Assembly: GCA_018287875.1 (NCBI GenBank)
Contig: JAGVVL010000001.1
Location: forward strand, 7,564,001 to 7,628,000
From: Nigrospora sphaerica
Lineage: Eukaryota > Ascomycota > Sordariomycetes > Amphisphaeriales > Apiosporaceae
Length of the DNA stretch: 64,000 bases
Reading direction: 5' to 3'
Of this stretch, positions 34,732 through 46,492 are shown one piece after another. How positions within the stretch are numbered: position 1 is the first letter of the stretch; every line of letters starts with the position of its first letter. A model generated the notes under the pieces. The model was not told the DNA's origin. It searched no databases and saw only the letters and a list, made by a program, of their open reading frames with translations. The position numbers were made by a program, and so were the translations under genes.

Positions 34732-35441
34732 TTATATACGGTGGCAGTCCAACTCCTTCGTCCACTCGTCCAGCACGGCCTTGTCAACATCCTTCACCAT
34801 GACGTGGATGTGCTCGAGCGCTCGCACACTCTGGAGTGCTACCCAGTTCTTGAACCACAAGACCCGATTCTCGCCGCCCGGACCAAGCTTGCCAATGAAG
34901 AAGCGCTGCACGAAATCGGCGACCGTCTGGCGGCTCTGTGTGGTCATGTCCCCCGTCTCAGGATCCGTCTCGATGGGAGTCCGCGACCAGACGACGATGT
35001 GGGTGATGTCGGGCGTCATACCATAGGGCCAGTCATTGATCAGAACGCGATAGTCGGACGGATGGTCAAAAGGGACCTGAGAAACGGGTGTAAAAGGCGA
35101 CGCTCCCCATGACTTTGGAAGCCGGTTCTGCAGGAGGTACTGGGTCATGCTGCCATATTGGGCCTTGGTTTCGGCGGTCCACTTCATGTATTGCCGCAGG
35201 GCCGAAGGTTTACGTTTAAGCACCGACAAGTTGTTCTCGCCTGGCCAGCCGTCAGAGGTTCAAATTCGCAAGCAAAGTACTTATCCGTTTACCCGGAACC
35301 CCCGAGCGGCACCAACTTACCTATTATACTCTTAAGGTCTTCCCAATCGTGGCACTGGTATTCCTCGTCGGTTTGGGACAAAACCCACTTGTCCGTGTCA
35401 GTGAGAGGGAAAGGCGCATCCTCCTGGGAGAGGTCACCCAT
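34732..35441 (-). CDS. DUF3605 protein (N-acetylglucosamine-induced protein 1-like)
   Basis: 209 residues from two exons, 35441-35321 and 35240-34732. The 80-bp intron (35241-35320) has a GTAAGT donor and a GGCCAG acceptor. The join reads DLKSIIG-ENNLSVLKR. The start is MGDLSQEDAPFPLTDTDKW. The frame is open 45 codons upstream, but that part is Leu/His-rich and probably leader. Family hallmarks visible include the W near the N-terminus with DWEDLKSIIG, then LRQYMKWTAETK, the VLINDWPYGMTPDITHIVVWSRTPI core, and FKNWVALQSVRALEHIHVMV near the end. DUF3605 proteins are widespread in fungi and some are induced by N-acetylglucosamine in Candida (family knowledge). The biochemical activity is unknown. 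It ends 86 bp from snd2 in convergent orientation. Confidence 0.9.
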
Positions 35442-36629
35442 GTTGACGGCCGGCTGCAGTTTGCAATGTGGACGAGCTTGGTGTAGAAGTCCGGCCAGCA
35501 AGGTACGGTCGAGGATTCGGTGCAGATGGTTAGAGCTGTCGGGCACGACTTGGTGTCTCCAGGGAATAGAAGCCAAGTCTGGATCTTTTCCCGGATCTGG
35601 CTGTAAGGGGGGTATCCCAGATATCAGACCCGGTGGTTAGGTAAGTTAAGCCGGGCCCGAGACGACGGAAGCCCCAGCTGGTGCAGTCGGTGAGGGTGTA
35701 GAGCTGGGGGAGCCGCCCCGCGTGAGCCGAGTGAAAGCGCAACGACCGTAGCTGCAGCTGCAAGTGCCCAACGTCGCTGAGAGCCATTGCCCAATAGCCG
35801 TTGCTGGCGGTGGCCAAAGATTACCTGCCGGCCATAAGTTTGACCGCAAGCTCTTCGAAGCGTTTCACCCCGCTTCCAAGCTCGGTGGCGGATGTGTATC
35901 TCGAGTTCCGGCACACCCGCGACCACAACAAAATAGTCCTGCCAGCCGCAGCCCCTCAGCTTATTGCTAGACGTACGTACTTCTGTACGTAGGCAATTAC
36001 TTGTACAACTACATGCGCGTGCCTCATGCGTCTGCACTCCGGACCTAATTAGGTAAATACTCCCTACGTGGACTCCAGGGACACATTCTCCGGAATAGGT
36101 AAGGTACACATTAGGGAGATCTGCCCTGCCGTCGTGGCAATGGGCAGATCTGCAGCGCATCTATGTACCTAAAGTTCCTACCGTACGGCCGTGCACACTA
36201 CATGTATCTAGAACACGGCTTTCGCTGGGGAGAGCCCTGAGGGGCAAGTGCCTCACCTTCCCCACCTGCACCCAACAAACAGGGCCAGACGTGAATTCGG
36301 GGATTCCCAGTTCCTGACTGCGCGGCTGGACCTAGGTAGTCAGGAAGCAATTCGGATCAGACCACCCGTTTATGTACCCCACGGATTGATTATCTGCCCT
36401 GTGGCCAAGCAACAACGTTTCTCCCCAGTTGGATTGCCTTTTGTTAGGTTCGGTCGGGGTTCTGTCGGGGTCCTGTCGGGGTTCCAGTGCCTTTCCGTCT
36501 TCTGGTTTGGTGCACGTGGCTCTTTGACAGCCCTGGCATATTTCTTGCGACCATCCGTCCTCTCTTCCTCTCATCGCCCGCCTTCGTTCCGAGTGTACTG
36601 CATCCGGCCGCTGCGGCTTCCACCTCAAG
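35442..36629. other. Divergent promoter region, DUF3605 gene / cbr1
   Basis: A 1.2-kb spacer with TACGTA-rich segments and a short 11-bp tandem array just upstream of cbr1. Frames of up to 178 codons on the - strand lack a recognisable signature. Confidence 0.55.
36451..36483 (+). repeat. Three tandem 11-bp units upstream of cbr1
   Basis: CGGTCGGGGTT, CTGTCGGGGTC and CTGTCGGGGTT lie head to tail, 147-179 bp before the cbr1 start codon. The GGGG-containing core could be a zinc-finger binding site, but that is only inference. Confidence 0.6.
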
Positions 36630-37727
36630 ATGGTTGACAACTCCCTAACCTCGAGCCTGAACATCAACGGCATCTACATTCCGGCCGGCCTTCTCGTTTT
36701 CGGCACCGCCATCGTCAAGCGCGAATGGACCCCCTACGCCGCCCTGCTGGCCATTGTGCTGGGAGTCTGGAAATTTTATAGCCAGCGTACGCTCAACTGC
36801 TCTTCCAATGCGGTGGGCCGCACCACTGACATTATCAACAGAGCCCAAGAAGATCCTCAAACCCGACGTCTTCCAAGAGTTCGAGCTGCAGGAGAAGACC
36901 ATCATCTCCCACAATGTAGCTATGTAAGCCAGCCCCCGCGCGCCTTCGGTGCCGACTGATTACTGACCGACGCAGTTACCGCTTCAAACTGCCTACTCCC
37001 AACTCGATCCTCGGTCTGCCAATTGGCCAACACATCTCTATTGGCGCTGTTCTTCCCCAGCCGGACGGCAGTACCAAGGAGATTGTCAGATCCTACACTC
37101 CCATCTCGGGCGACCACCAGCCAGGCTACGTTGATCTCTTGATCAAGTCTTACCCCACCGGCAACATCTCGCGGCACCTTGCTTCTCTTGCCGTCGGACA
37201 GACGATCCGCATCAGGGGCCCCAAGGGCGCCTTTGTGTATACCCCCAACATGGTGCGCCACTTTGGTATGGTTGCCGGTGGTACTGGCATTACGCCCATG
37301 CTGCAGATCGTCAGAGCTGTGATTCGTGGCCGTGCTGCTGGCGACAAGACCCAAATCGACCTGATCTTTGCCAATGTGACGCCCCAGGACATACTGTTAA
37401 AGGAGGACCTGGATGCTCTTGCGAGTGAAGACAGCGGCTTCAGGGTCCACTATGTCCTGGACAAGCCCCCGGAGGGCTGGACTGGCGGCGTTGGATACGT
37501 TACTGCTGACATGATCACCGTGAGTTGCTTCACGAATGCCAATGCCCACTGTTGCTGAGTACTAACCCAAATTCTAGAAATGGCTCCCCAAGCCCGCTGA
37601 TGATGTCAAAATTTTGGTCTGCGGCCCTCCGCCCATGGTTAGCGGTCTCAAGAAAGCCACCGAAAGCCTTGGGTTTAAGAAGGCTCGGCCTGTGAGCAAG
37701 CTAGAAGACCAGGTCTTCGCTTTTTAG
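36630..37727 (+). CDS. cbr1: NADH-cytochrome b5 reductase (Cbr1 type)
   Basis: FAD enzyme that passes electrons from NADH to cytochrome b5 for sterol and fatty-acid desaturation. It is anchored in the ER or outer mitochondrial membrane. 310 residues come from exons 36630-36786, 36842-36923, 36976-37519 and 37578-37727, with introns of 52-58 bp. Residues about 18-50 contain two hydrophobic stretches ([13 protein letters not shown] and [12 protein letters not shown]), a tail-in anchor as in Cbr1 rather than a cleaved presequence. The FAD motif RSYTPIS is at 118-124. The NADH-binding motifs are GGTGITPM at 181-188 and CGPPPM at 276-281. The protein ends EDQVFAF, and FAF is the usual family C-terminus. 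Exon joins preserve [10 protein letters not shown] and NVAIYRFKLP. Confidence 0.96.
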
Positions 37728-38788
37728 CGCATGGATTACAGCAGCAGCCTGGGGTCTCTGGGTCCTGGCCTAGACAAAGCAGCCGTCTCTTCGGTCAAGG
37801 GACTATGATGACATGGGCTCGTATAAAACACGAAGGGATGTCGCGTGCATCGACTAGACTACAGGTTGCTCAGGGACGATCCAACATCTTCCCGTCCCTT
37901 CCTCAAAATATAGAAGGAGCGGAGAGTCATGCTGCCACGGAACACTCGGAATGGGGCATCGTCTAGCGTATAAATACATACGCATATACCCACAATAGCC
38001 GCTCCTGAAGAATCAAGCGACGGCCGTAAATCACTGGCATGCGGTTAGATACTGGTATTTCAAGGATGACCGGGCACTGTTTTTCTGGGAGGTGCTAACA
38101 CCCAAAGCGGTTTTCCCAAGTACTTTAAATACTCATGGCGACTGCAGTCCCCCGAAAGGAATACGACGTCATTCCATGTCTATCAAGAATTGGGCACGGG
38201 TGGAATCCCGGGCAGTTCTGGGCCTGGGGAATGACAGGCTTGCCGAACAAATTCCGTCTTGCCGTAGGAAGGAGTCCTTTCGGGGATTAAATCCCCTGGG
38301 TGGAATTGGGTCACCACGGATTAGGTACCGAGTATACGGATTGCGGGGGTATCTTGATTGGTCCAGATTATCGTTGAAGGCCCACTCTAGCGGCTCCGCA
38401 CGGACCACGGGCGGGTATATTGCATGGCATGCGCTGTTCACGCTTGTTAGGTGGTGTTCGCAACTATGGTAAACCGCCCGCTTTGAAGGCTGATCTCGCC
38501 CTTCAAACCCATTGTTTTCAAAAAAGAATCATTCGGCTTTTTTGACGGCGGTTTTTTTCAGCACCCCAACATGGCTTAGCGCCACCCCCCTCATCCGTGC
38601 CTGCTGCACAACACAATCACTCAGCTCAGGCCACCACCACCTTAAATCACGGCGCCCAACTTTCCCCCCTCCGCCGCTCCCTCTCCCACTTTCTTCCCAA
38701 TCCATCGTCCATCTTACATCGCGTTAACCAGCATCTCCATCAAACCTATCAACCAGAACATACTCCATACCCGCCTTCCTTCTTCAAG
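37728..38788. other. Spacer between cbr1 and histone H4
   Basis: cbr1 3' UTR and H4 promoter. The last 150 bp (about 38640-38788) are rich in C, T and A (CCACCACC, TCCATC), typical of a strongly expressed fungal leader. No histone H3 gene is found next to H4. Confidence 0.6.
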
Positions 38789-39387
<599 letters not shown>

Positions 39388-41885
39388 AGCTCGTCTGCTT
39401 GCGTACCCATCGCCGGCAGCGGCCGATTGGCAGCACTTTGCGTTTGATTTCAGGGAAAGCATGATACACTTTGATACTTTTTGCCGGCGTTGGTGGTCCA
39501 CGGATACTATGGCCTTGCGAATGGATTATTAGGGCGTCTGAGGGGCAGACAGTCACAGGCAGCCGATTCGATGCTGAATACAAGCGCGTTGCATTCTGTA
39601 CCTTGCGCTGGTGTCTTGACCCATGGAGCAAGCCGCCCTAAGTTGTCAGCGTCACGCTGCTGTGATCGGGCGTACGGTCAGGCTACAGCGCCAGCGTCGC
39701 CTCTGCACTAGTGAAACAGCGCCGCGAGGTCGTCGTCAACCCAGCATGTCCCCTCCTGGTACGTGCTGATACAGAATATATACGGGGCGTCATTCGAATA
39801 CTTATCCGTTGATATTTCCATCTAAGGGACATATACTGATTGCTTGGGGAAAGGGGTGATGATGTTTCAAGGTTGTGGCGAGCACGGCCATAACAACGTC
39901 CTATATTGAGCGCGAGTTTCGTTGGTAGGCAAATCACCAAAGCTATCGCACACTTGGCTGCTTGGGTCTTGGGGGGCGCTTCGGGAGAGCGGGCGTGTCA
40001 GGCTGGCTCCGTATTGGGTGCAAACATTCCCGGATGGAGTCCACCCCATGATGGGGTGCTCCCGGGCAGGTCGGGGGGGTTCGTAAGGTATCTATCTAGA
40101 GGATGAGGGATGGCAGCTGAGTGAGTAGCAGGACGTGGATTAGTGCAGGAGTTTCACCTGGTCATGATCGGCTGTGTTCTCGTGTGAGTGTGTGTCAATT
40201 TGATTATCACCTTCACAGGCCCCCTGAGCCATTGGCCGTGGTTGATGGACGCCGTTTCTTGACCTGCTCCGCCGTCTGCAGGCGGGCCCAATAGTCGGAC
40301 TGCCATCGCACTGCAGCACATCTACTGGGCAGGTCCGCCGCACCTGGACATTCGGGAGGGTCTGCGGGTACACAAAGAAGTACCTAAGGTACACACCAAA
40401 CCTCCATCGTACGTGGTTGCCCTTGACATGGCATCCTGTCGTCGTGCTGCTTCTTGTCCCACCCGGGCCTCCTAGCTTTTCTGTATACATAACCGGCGGC
40501 ATCCACAAGGCAGTCTGAGGTGCCCAGGGAAGCTGCATGCGGTAGGTACAAACAGCAAACCGTTCGTGGGTTTGCCAGCGCCCTGAGTTTTGTAGGGGCG
40601 TGGCCATGGATGGAGGGTGTTGGCAGTCTGTATGGCTGCGATGGCACGTTAGAAGTGGACAGTCCCTAGTCCATGCACAAGTTACCCGCGCTAGGGACGT
40701 GATCGCCGGGGCGTACCAATCCGGGTACATTATGAGGCAGGTAGATACTCGAGCACCACCTGAAGCCGTACTTACGGACTACTACCTATGTATGTACGTA
40801 CATGCAGATAGATGTAGGCAGGTAGGCCGCCCCTTCGCTGCACTACTTAGGTACATATTTACTCGTACTTAGGCTGCGTGGGATGATTAAGGATTGCTAC
40901 CTGTCCTGGCCAACCAACGTGGTAGACGGGCAGCGAGATACACCCGTTTATTTACTCACATTGGGATATATACCTAAAGTGAGCTAGGTACTTACCAAGT
41001 ATAAGTAGTATGTAGAGCACAAGTCACGACGCCCACGACCGGTGACCGAGCGCGGGTTTTGGTGGTGGCAAGCATCGACGGTAATCCCGGTACGGATAGT
41101 GGGATGGCATTCCAATATCACACTCGCGCCCTGACGCTGACCAGCCCAAGCAGCGGCAGCGAGCGCGGTCAAGCGAGAGCGGCCACTGGGACGAACGGGA
41201 CTGTTCCAGACCGATTTGTAGATCCATCCAGAGGCCAGACAGGCCCTCCTTTCCGTCCCCACCAACCATCCCATCCATTTGCTTGCACAGTTCGCCGGAC
41301 CTGACATTGGGCCCTCCCCCCGTTTCGACGTGTTACAGTAGCGGCGGCAGCATTTTCGACCTCCCTACATCTCTGCCTCTTTTCTCTCTCCCGTCTTGAC
41401 TTTCTTGCCCCCAAGATCGTTGGCTGCTCTCTCCGGCTGCTGTCTTTTCAAGTTGCCGCACGACTTCCGCCCCGACGACGACGCGCCTTGGGCCTCGGGC
41501 TTGCACTCTGTGTCTTATTTTGCCCATCTCACTTCCTCGTTTCAGTCGCGAGGGGTAGCGCCGACCCACCCCTGCAGTACATCTAACCTACCTATCTGCC
41601 CGCCTACCTGACCTCTTGATACAGCGATCAGCATCCATCGGCCTGCTTTGTCTGCCAGCACAACTCCAGCCAGTCTCCGAACCTGCACTGCGTCCAGTGC
41701 TCAACAAGCCCACCCCCCTCCCGCCGCCGCCGCCGACCGACAGCCAGCGCAAAAGTCCCTTTGGCTCACCTCTTGCCCGAGGTACTCGGTTACTGGAGGA
41801 TCCTCCGGAGCGCTTGCTCTCCCGCGTGATATACGCATACCTTGTTGGACCCCTCGACAACTCGCTTCGGCGACTACACCCCATC
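39388..41885. other. Spacer between histone H4 and the MAPKK gene
   Basis: 2.5 kb without a recognisable gene. About 41300-41885 is CT-rich and probably contains the MAPKK promoter and leader. The 196-codon frame at 40140-40730 (-) has no family signature. Confidence 0.55.
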
Positions 41886-43595
41886 ATGTCCGACTCCTTT
41901 GCCCCGCGCTCTATGAAGCGCAAGAACGTAAAGGGCCTTGCTCTCACGCCCGCCGCCCCGAAAGCCACGCCAAACAGCAGCAACGCCGGCGCTTCGGGCT
42001 GGGGTCAGGGAGGCTCCCGGGCCGAGGACGCCAACGAAGCGCAACTCGAAATCGGCATTGAGTTCAACCTCGACCTGAGACAGGAGGACCTTGAGATAAT
42101 AAAGGAGTTGGGTCATGGCAACGGCGGTACCGTCAGCAAGATCAAGCACCTGCCCACTGGCACCACCATGGCCCGCAAGGTTCGTACAGTGCCGGGGACG
42201 GAATGTGTCGTCGAGGTAGCGCCTGGGGAAGCTGACCGGCCATTCTACAGGTCATTCACGTCGAGGCCAAGAAGGAGATGCGCAAGCGGATAGTACGCGA
42301 GCTGCAGATCATGCACAGCTGCAACTCCGAGTACATTGTCAACTTCTACGGAGCCTTCCTCAACGAACACAACGACGTCATCATGTGCATGGAATATATG
42401 GACGTTGGGTAAGTTCAACTGACGGAACGCGGGCACCATGGGGCTTTTTACTGATGGGCTGCTCCCAGATCTCTCGACCGTGTTTCCCGCGTGTTTGGAC
42501 CTATTCGCGTCGATGTTTTAGGCAAAATCGCCGAGGCAACACTCGGCGGCCTGACCTACCTCTACTCGAAGCACCACATTATGCACCGCGACATCAAGCC
42601 CTCCAACATCCTCGTCAACTCGCGGGGATCCATCAAGCTCTGCGACTTTGGCGTTTCCGGAGAGCTCATTAACTCCATTGCCGACACCTTCGTGGGTACC
42701 TCGACCTACATGGCCCCCGAGCGAATCCAGGGCGAGAAGTACACGGTCAAATCGGATGTCTGGAGTTTCGGCCTGTCCGTCATGGAGATGGCCATTGGCA
42801 AGTTCCCGTTCGCCGCCAGCGAGCAACTCTCGGATGGCGACGGGGCCCCCGCTGGTATTCTGGACCTTCTGCAGCAGATTGTCCACGAGCCCGCACCCAG
42901 GTTGCCCAAGAGCGACGCCTTCCCGTCCATCCTGGAGGACATGATTCAGAAGTGCTTGTCCAAGGTGCCTGATGAGCGACCCACTCCCCAGGAGCTCTTC
43001 GTAAGTCCTGCTCCGATGGGCATCGCCACGCCGAATCATATGACTGATAACTAGGCAGGATCGTGATCCCTTTGTGCAGGCCGCCAAGCGCACGCCTGTC
43101 GACCTGAGAGCCTGGGCCGTGGGGCTGATGGAGAAGGACAACCGCAAATCCCACCTTGCACCCCAACTGTCGCCCACTACTCAGGAGACGCTGCACACAA
43201 GCGACTCGCCGACTTCGGGGGAAATTCCTATCGCCGGGGCCATATCCTCGCCACGAGATTACCATCAGGTCAGCCACTCGCAGAACCGATCGCCGACCAG
43301 GAACGGCCTCGGGAGCCTGGGCCGTGCGGCTGGGTCCTCGGCTCATCCGGGACTGGGTCAGAGATCTACGACGTCGGGCTCGATACCAAAGGCAGGGCCT
43401 GGCGATGCAGGCTTGCCTGCCAGTGCCAATGCCGGCACCTTCAGCTTGCCCATGCGAGGAGCACCCGGAAGTGGTCTCCCGCCGCCTCCGCCGAGAAAAG
43501 AGACGCCCGACGAGCTGCGGAGAGAGGGTCGGCGCCAGGGCGCTTTCGGCTCCATATCGTCAAATGGCGGCTACGGCGGCTACTCATCAAAATAA
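41886..43595 (+). CDS. MAP kinase kinase of the Fus3/Kss1/Pmk1 cascade (Ste7/Mst7/Mek-2 type)
   Basis: Cytoplasmic dual-specificity kinase that phosphorylates the mating/invasive-growth MAPK. 506 residues come from exons 41886-42179, 42251-42408, 42469-43000 and 43059-43595. The N-terminus has a MAPK docking site, KRKNVKGLAL at 11-20 (basic cluster then L-x-L). Kinase landmarks are the glycine loop GHGNGGTV, ATP lysine K98 (MARK), HRDIKPSN with D192, DFG at 210-212, activation-loop S220 and T224 (SIADT), and APE at 233-235. The segment GSLDRVSRVFGP and the long Ser/Pro/Gly tail with PPPPPRKETPDE match Mst7-type kinases. Intron 1 uses the unusual donor GTTCGT, but the join ARK-VIHVEAKKE is exactly that of the family. 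In M. oryzae the equivalent kinase is needed for appressorium formation (family knowledge). Confidence 0.96.
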
Positions 43596-44121
43596 GGGGC
43601 GCTGGTGCAGAAGGCACGCCGACAACTTGCGTGGCCAGCCGGCCGTCGTCAGAGCCAGTCGACTTGAGACCAGTTTTCGCAACCCTACCAATTTGGGTAC
43701 TGTCCTCTCGACCCAGCCGCCGGGCCAGGTGAAAAGGAAAAATGTGTCAGCGCGAAGCCGGAATCAGCCCGTCCACCCGTGGATCGGGTAGGGGGTGGTT
43801 TTTGAAGTAACGGCGCATTACTGGGTCGTTTCAAAAGGTACCGCTCACTACGATGGGCCTCTACACCAACAAAATAAAATTCGGTCGTATCCGGGCATTA
43901 GTGGTGGGGGTACTATAAGAACGAAACGCCGCGTGAGGAGGGGAAATGCAGTTTCCTGAGTGCCATGTCTCGGTAGAGCCGTGCCCTCCAAAGGGCACAT
44001 CACAGCGTGTGGACTCAAGGATTTGGAACTTGTTAGACAATTGACATTGGAGATTTTCCATTCAAGCCGGTAGGCACCGAATTTGACAGCAGTGTAATTA
44101 AGGCAAAAGGAAAGGCGGACA
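43596..44121. other. Convergent spacer, MAPKK / HAD gene
   Basis: 3' UTR sequence of both genes. Nothing else recognised. Confidence 0.6.
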
Positions 44122-45469
44122 TCAGGGCGCGTGCTCGCGGCCCACGAAACCCCTTTCCAGAACGTCAACCAGCTCATCTAACCGCTCAATTACCAGGTCC
44201 GTGTCGGCGTGATCGGAAAGGTGCTTATTAGCCTCGTTCACCAGAAGCACGGTCGCGGCGCCGGCGGCGCGGCCGGCCGTCATGTCGTCGATGCTGTCCC
44301 CGACCATGATCAGATGGCTAGCATCACCGACCTCGTCAACACCGGCGGCGGTCTTGGCCACGGCGCCGGCCTTCACAGCGGGTCTCTCGTCCGACGCGTT
44401 AACTAACTGCTCGGCCTCGGCGGCGGACGGTCCGGCGAGGGTGCGCGTGAAGCCCCAGCTCCGGGCAATGAAGAGGATGCCGGCGGGGTCGGGCTTCGGT
44501 GGGCGAAACTCGCGCGTGATGATGGGCTCGAAGACGGAGCCGGGTAGGAAGTGGGTCAGCAGGTGATGCACGGGGGCGTCGAAGTTGCGGGTGCAGATGG
44601 CCTTGGGCAGGCGGCGGCGGTCCAGGTAGGCCATGAGGTCGGCGAGCCCCGGCTGGGGCGTCTGGTGCGCCATCTCCCGGCGCTCGATGGCGCGGATCTT
44701 GGCCATGGCCTCTTCCTGGGCCATGTCCGGCGGCGGCGCGAGGCTGTAGATGTGCTCCAGGATGTCGACCGACTTGGTGATGCCGAGCACGGAGCGCATC
44801 TCGGCGAACATGTGGTTCTGCGGCTTGCTGGAGCACGGGGTGCGACGAGTTAGACTTCTGCTGATGGCCTGGGGGGAGTGCGACTTAGGGGGAGAGGCGT
44901 GCGTGGACAGGTGTGAGCTGGGCTTGAAGGCAAGGATGGAGTATCCCTGCTGGGATAGTGTAGCCTCTCTCCCTTTCTCTACATTATACACGCACATTCC
45001 CGGGACAGAACAGACGGGGGCATGAGAAACTACGGGAGTGCGCGTGTACATGGGGGAGGGCGCTCTGGCAGCGATATATCCATTGCAACGATGGAGTCTT
45101 CCCGGGTAAGCCGGCCTCGGCCTCGGGACACATTATGTATAAGTAACAAGCAGCCCCGCGGAGCGGAGCACGTCACAGCACAGCACGGTGTAACACGGCA
45201 TGGTTTTGCTTCTATCGGTCCCGAGGCAAGGCTGACGGTACAAGGGGGGGCAAAGGCACTCACCATAGGGTGCCATCCACGTCGAAGACGACGCCGCGAA
45301 GCCTAGGCAGGCCGCTGCCGGACTCGGCGCCGCCCTCGTCGGCCAACGGAGCAAACCGCCTGGGACCTCTTTGTGCCGCCATCACGCTGGCAAATCTTCG
45401 CATCCGGGGAGCTAGCGAACAAGATAGACGGCCCGCGCGCGCGAGGGACACACGGAGTCTGGAGCCCAT
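44122..45469 (-). CDS. HAD-superfamily hydrolase (putative phosphatase)
   Basis: 303 residues from exons 45469-45264 and 44827-44122. The 436-bp intron is the longest outside the minisatellite one; its donor is GTGAGT and its acceptor CTCCAG. The join DVDGTL-C-KPQNHMFAEM restores motif I: DVDGT at 63-67, with D63 the expected nucleophile and D65 the acid/base. Motif II may be the Thr of ICTRN, motif III the Lys of PPKPDP, and motif IV is GDSIDD at 245-250. An insertion after motif I predicts a helical cap. The first 35 residues are Arg/Ser/Ala-rich without acidic residues, and could be a mitochondrial presequence (inference). The product resembles uncharacterised fungal HAD proteins; the substrate is unknown. 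An ATG inside the intron at 45051 opens the same frame but would lack the catalytic DVDGT. Confidence 0.9.
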
Positions 45470-46492
45470 GGCTACCGTCAGTGGTGTACGTACTCAATCT
45501 TGAACAGCAGATGAACCCCCAGGACAGCAACGTAGAGAGAGGCAGACAGAGAGAAGGGGGACAAGTAAGAGATGGACGTGAAGGCGTCTGGGGGCTGCAT
45601 GTTGTGGGATCCGCGCAAACGATTTAAGTGTCATGTGAAAAACATGTACTACATACCTCTATGCGAACGTCTTGGGTTCCTTCTTGGGCTATGACCAGGG
45701 ATCAGTTGGTTAACAGTAGCCCTGCTGACAGACGATAGGCTGTTGGCGAGATGTAGATAGATGTAAGGTATGAAGTCAATAGATGTAGATAGGGTTGCGG
45801 TCGGCGGTTCCAAACGAGTCCGTCCCTCAACTGGCGCGGCAGGGGAAGAAAAAGCTTGGGAGTGTCGGGAGGGGGAAGTCTTGTCCGTACACGACACAAA
45901 AAGGTACCTTACTTCTTTACGTACACACAAGTACGTACACACTATGTACCCAAGTTTCCGCTTCGGGTGCAGCTGTAGGTGCAATCGCAGGGCAGAAGGC
46001 ACTGCCCGGGATGAGGGCTGAAGATGCAGCGGGCACTGGGCGGATCTTTATCCCCCACGTTAGGGAGCCAAGCCTTCAGCGCCAATCTACTTACTACCTA
46101 CCTCCAGTCTGTGTAAGTCCTGGACTTTACCCCGCTAAGCCCGCCCCTCCAAGGGATAAGGGTACTGCTTTACAACGTAAGTACTGACATCCTTATTTAA
46201 GGTGTGTACAGTGGACAGAGGTACATTAGTCGGGGCCTCCCATACAGGCCCCGCCTAACTGCATGTTCCGCCCCTGCGGCTGCCGCTTTGGAGTCCACTG
46301 GTAGGCCGAGCTGTCGAGACAAGCTGTCATGTCGTCCGCGTAGGCACGCATTCATTCATTCGCCATCACCTTCAACATCCCATTGTACATCGCCAGAGAG
46401 ACGCCCGCCCTCGACCCCAATCCCGCTCTTTTGCGCCCTCTGATACCCAGCGTAATACCCAGCGCCCGTCTGACCGTTTCAACAACAGCACC
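45470..46492. other. Divergent promoter region, HAD gene / coiled-coil gene
   Basis: 1.0 kb with TACGTAC-type and CCTACCT motifs (for example about 45920-45945 and 46085-46105). No gene was recognised. Confidence 0.55.

Noticed and set aside
35241..35320. GGTTCAAATTC resembling a tRNA T-loop
   Set aside because: It lies within the DUF3605 intron and no cloverleaf can be drawn around it.
35624..36160. 178-codon - strand frame upstream of the DUF3605 gene
   Set aside because: No motif, and it lies in the divergent promoter. The DUF3605 start at 35441 explains the family alignment without it.
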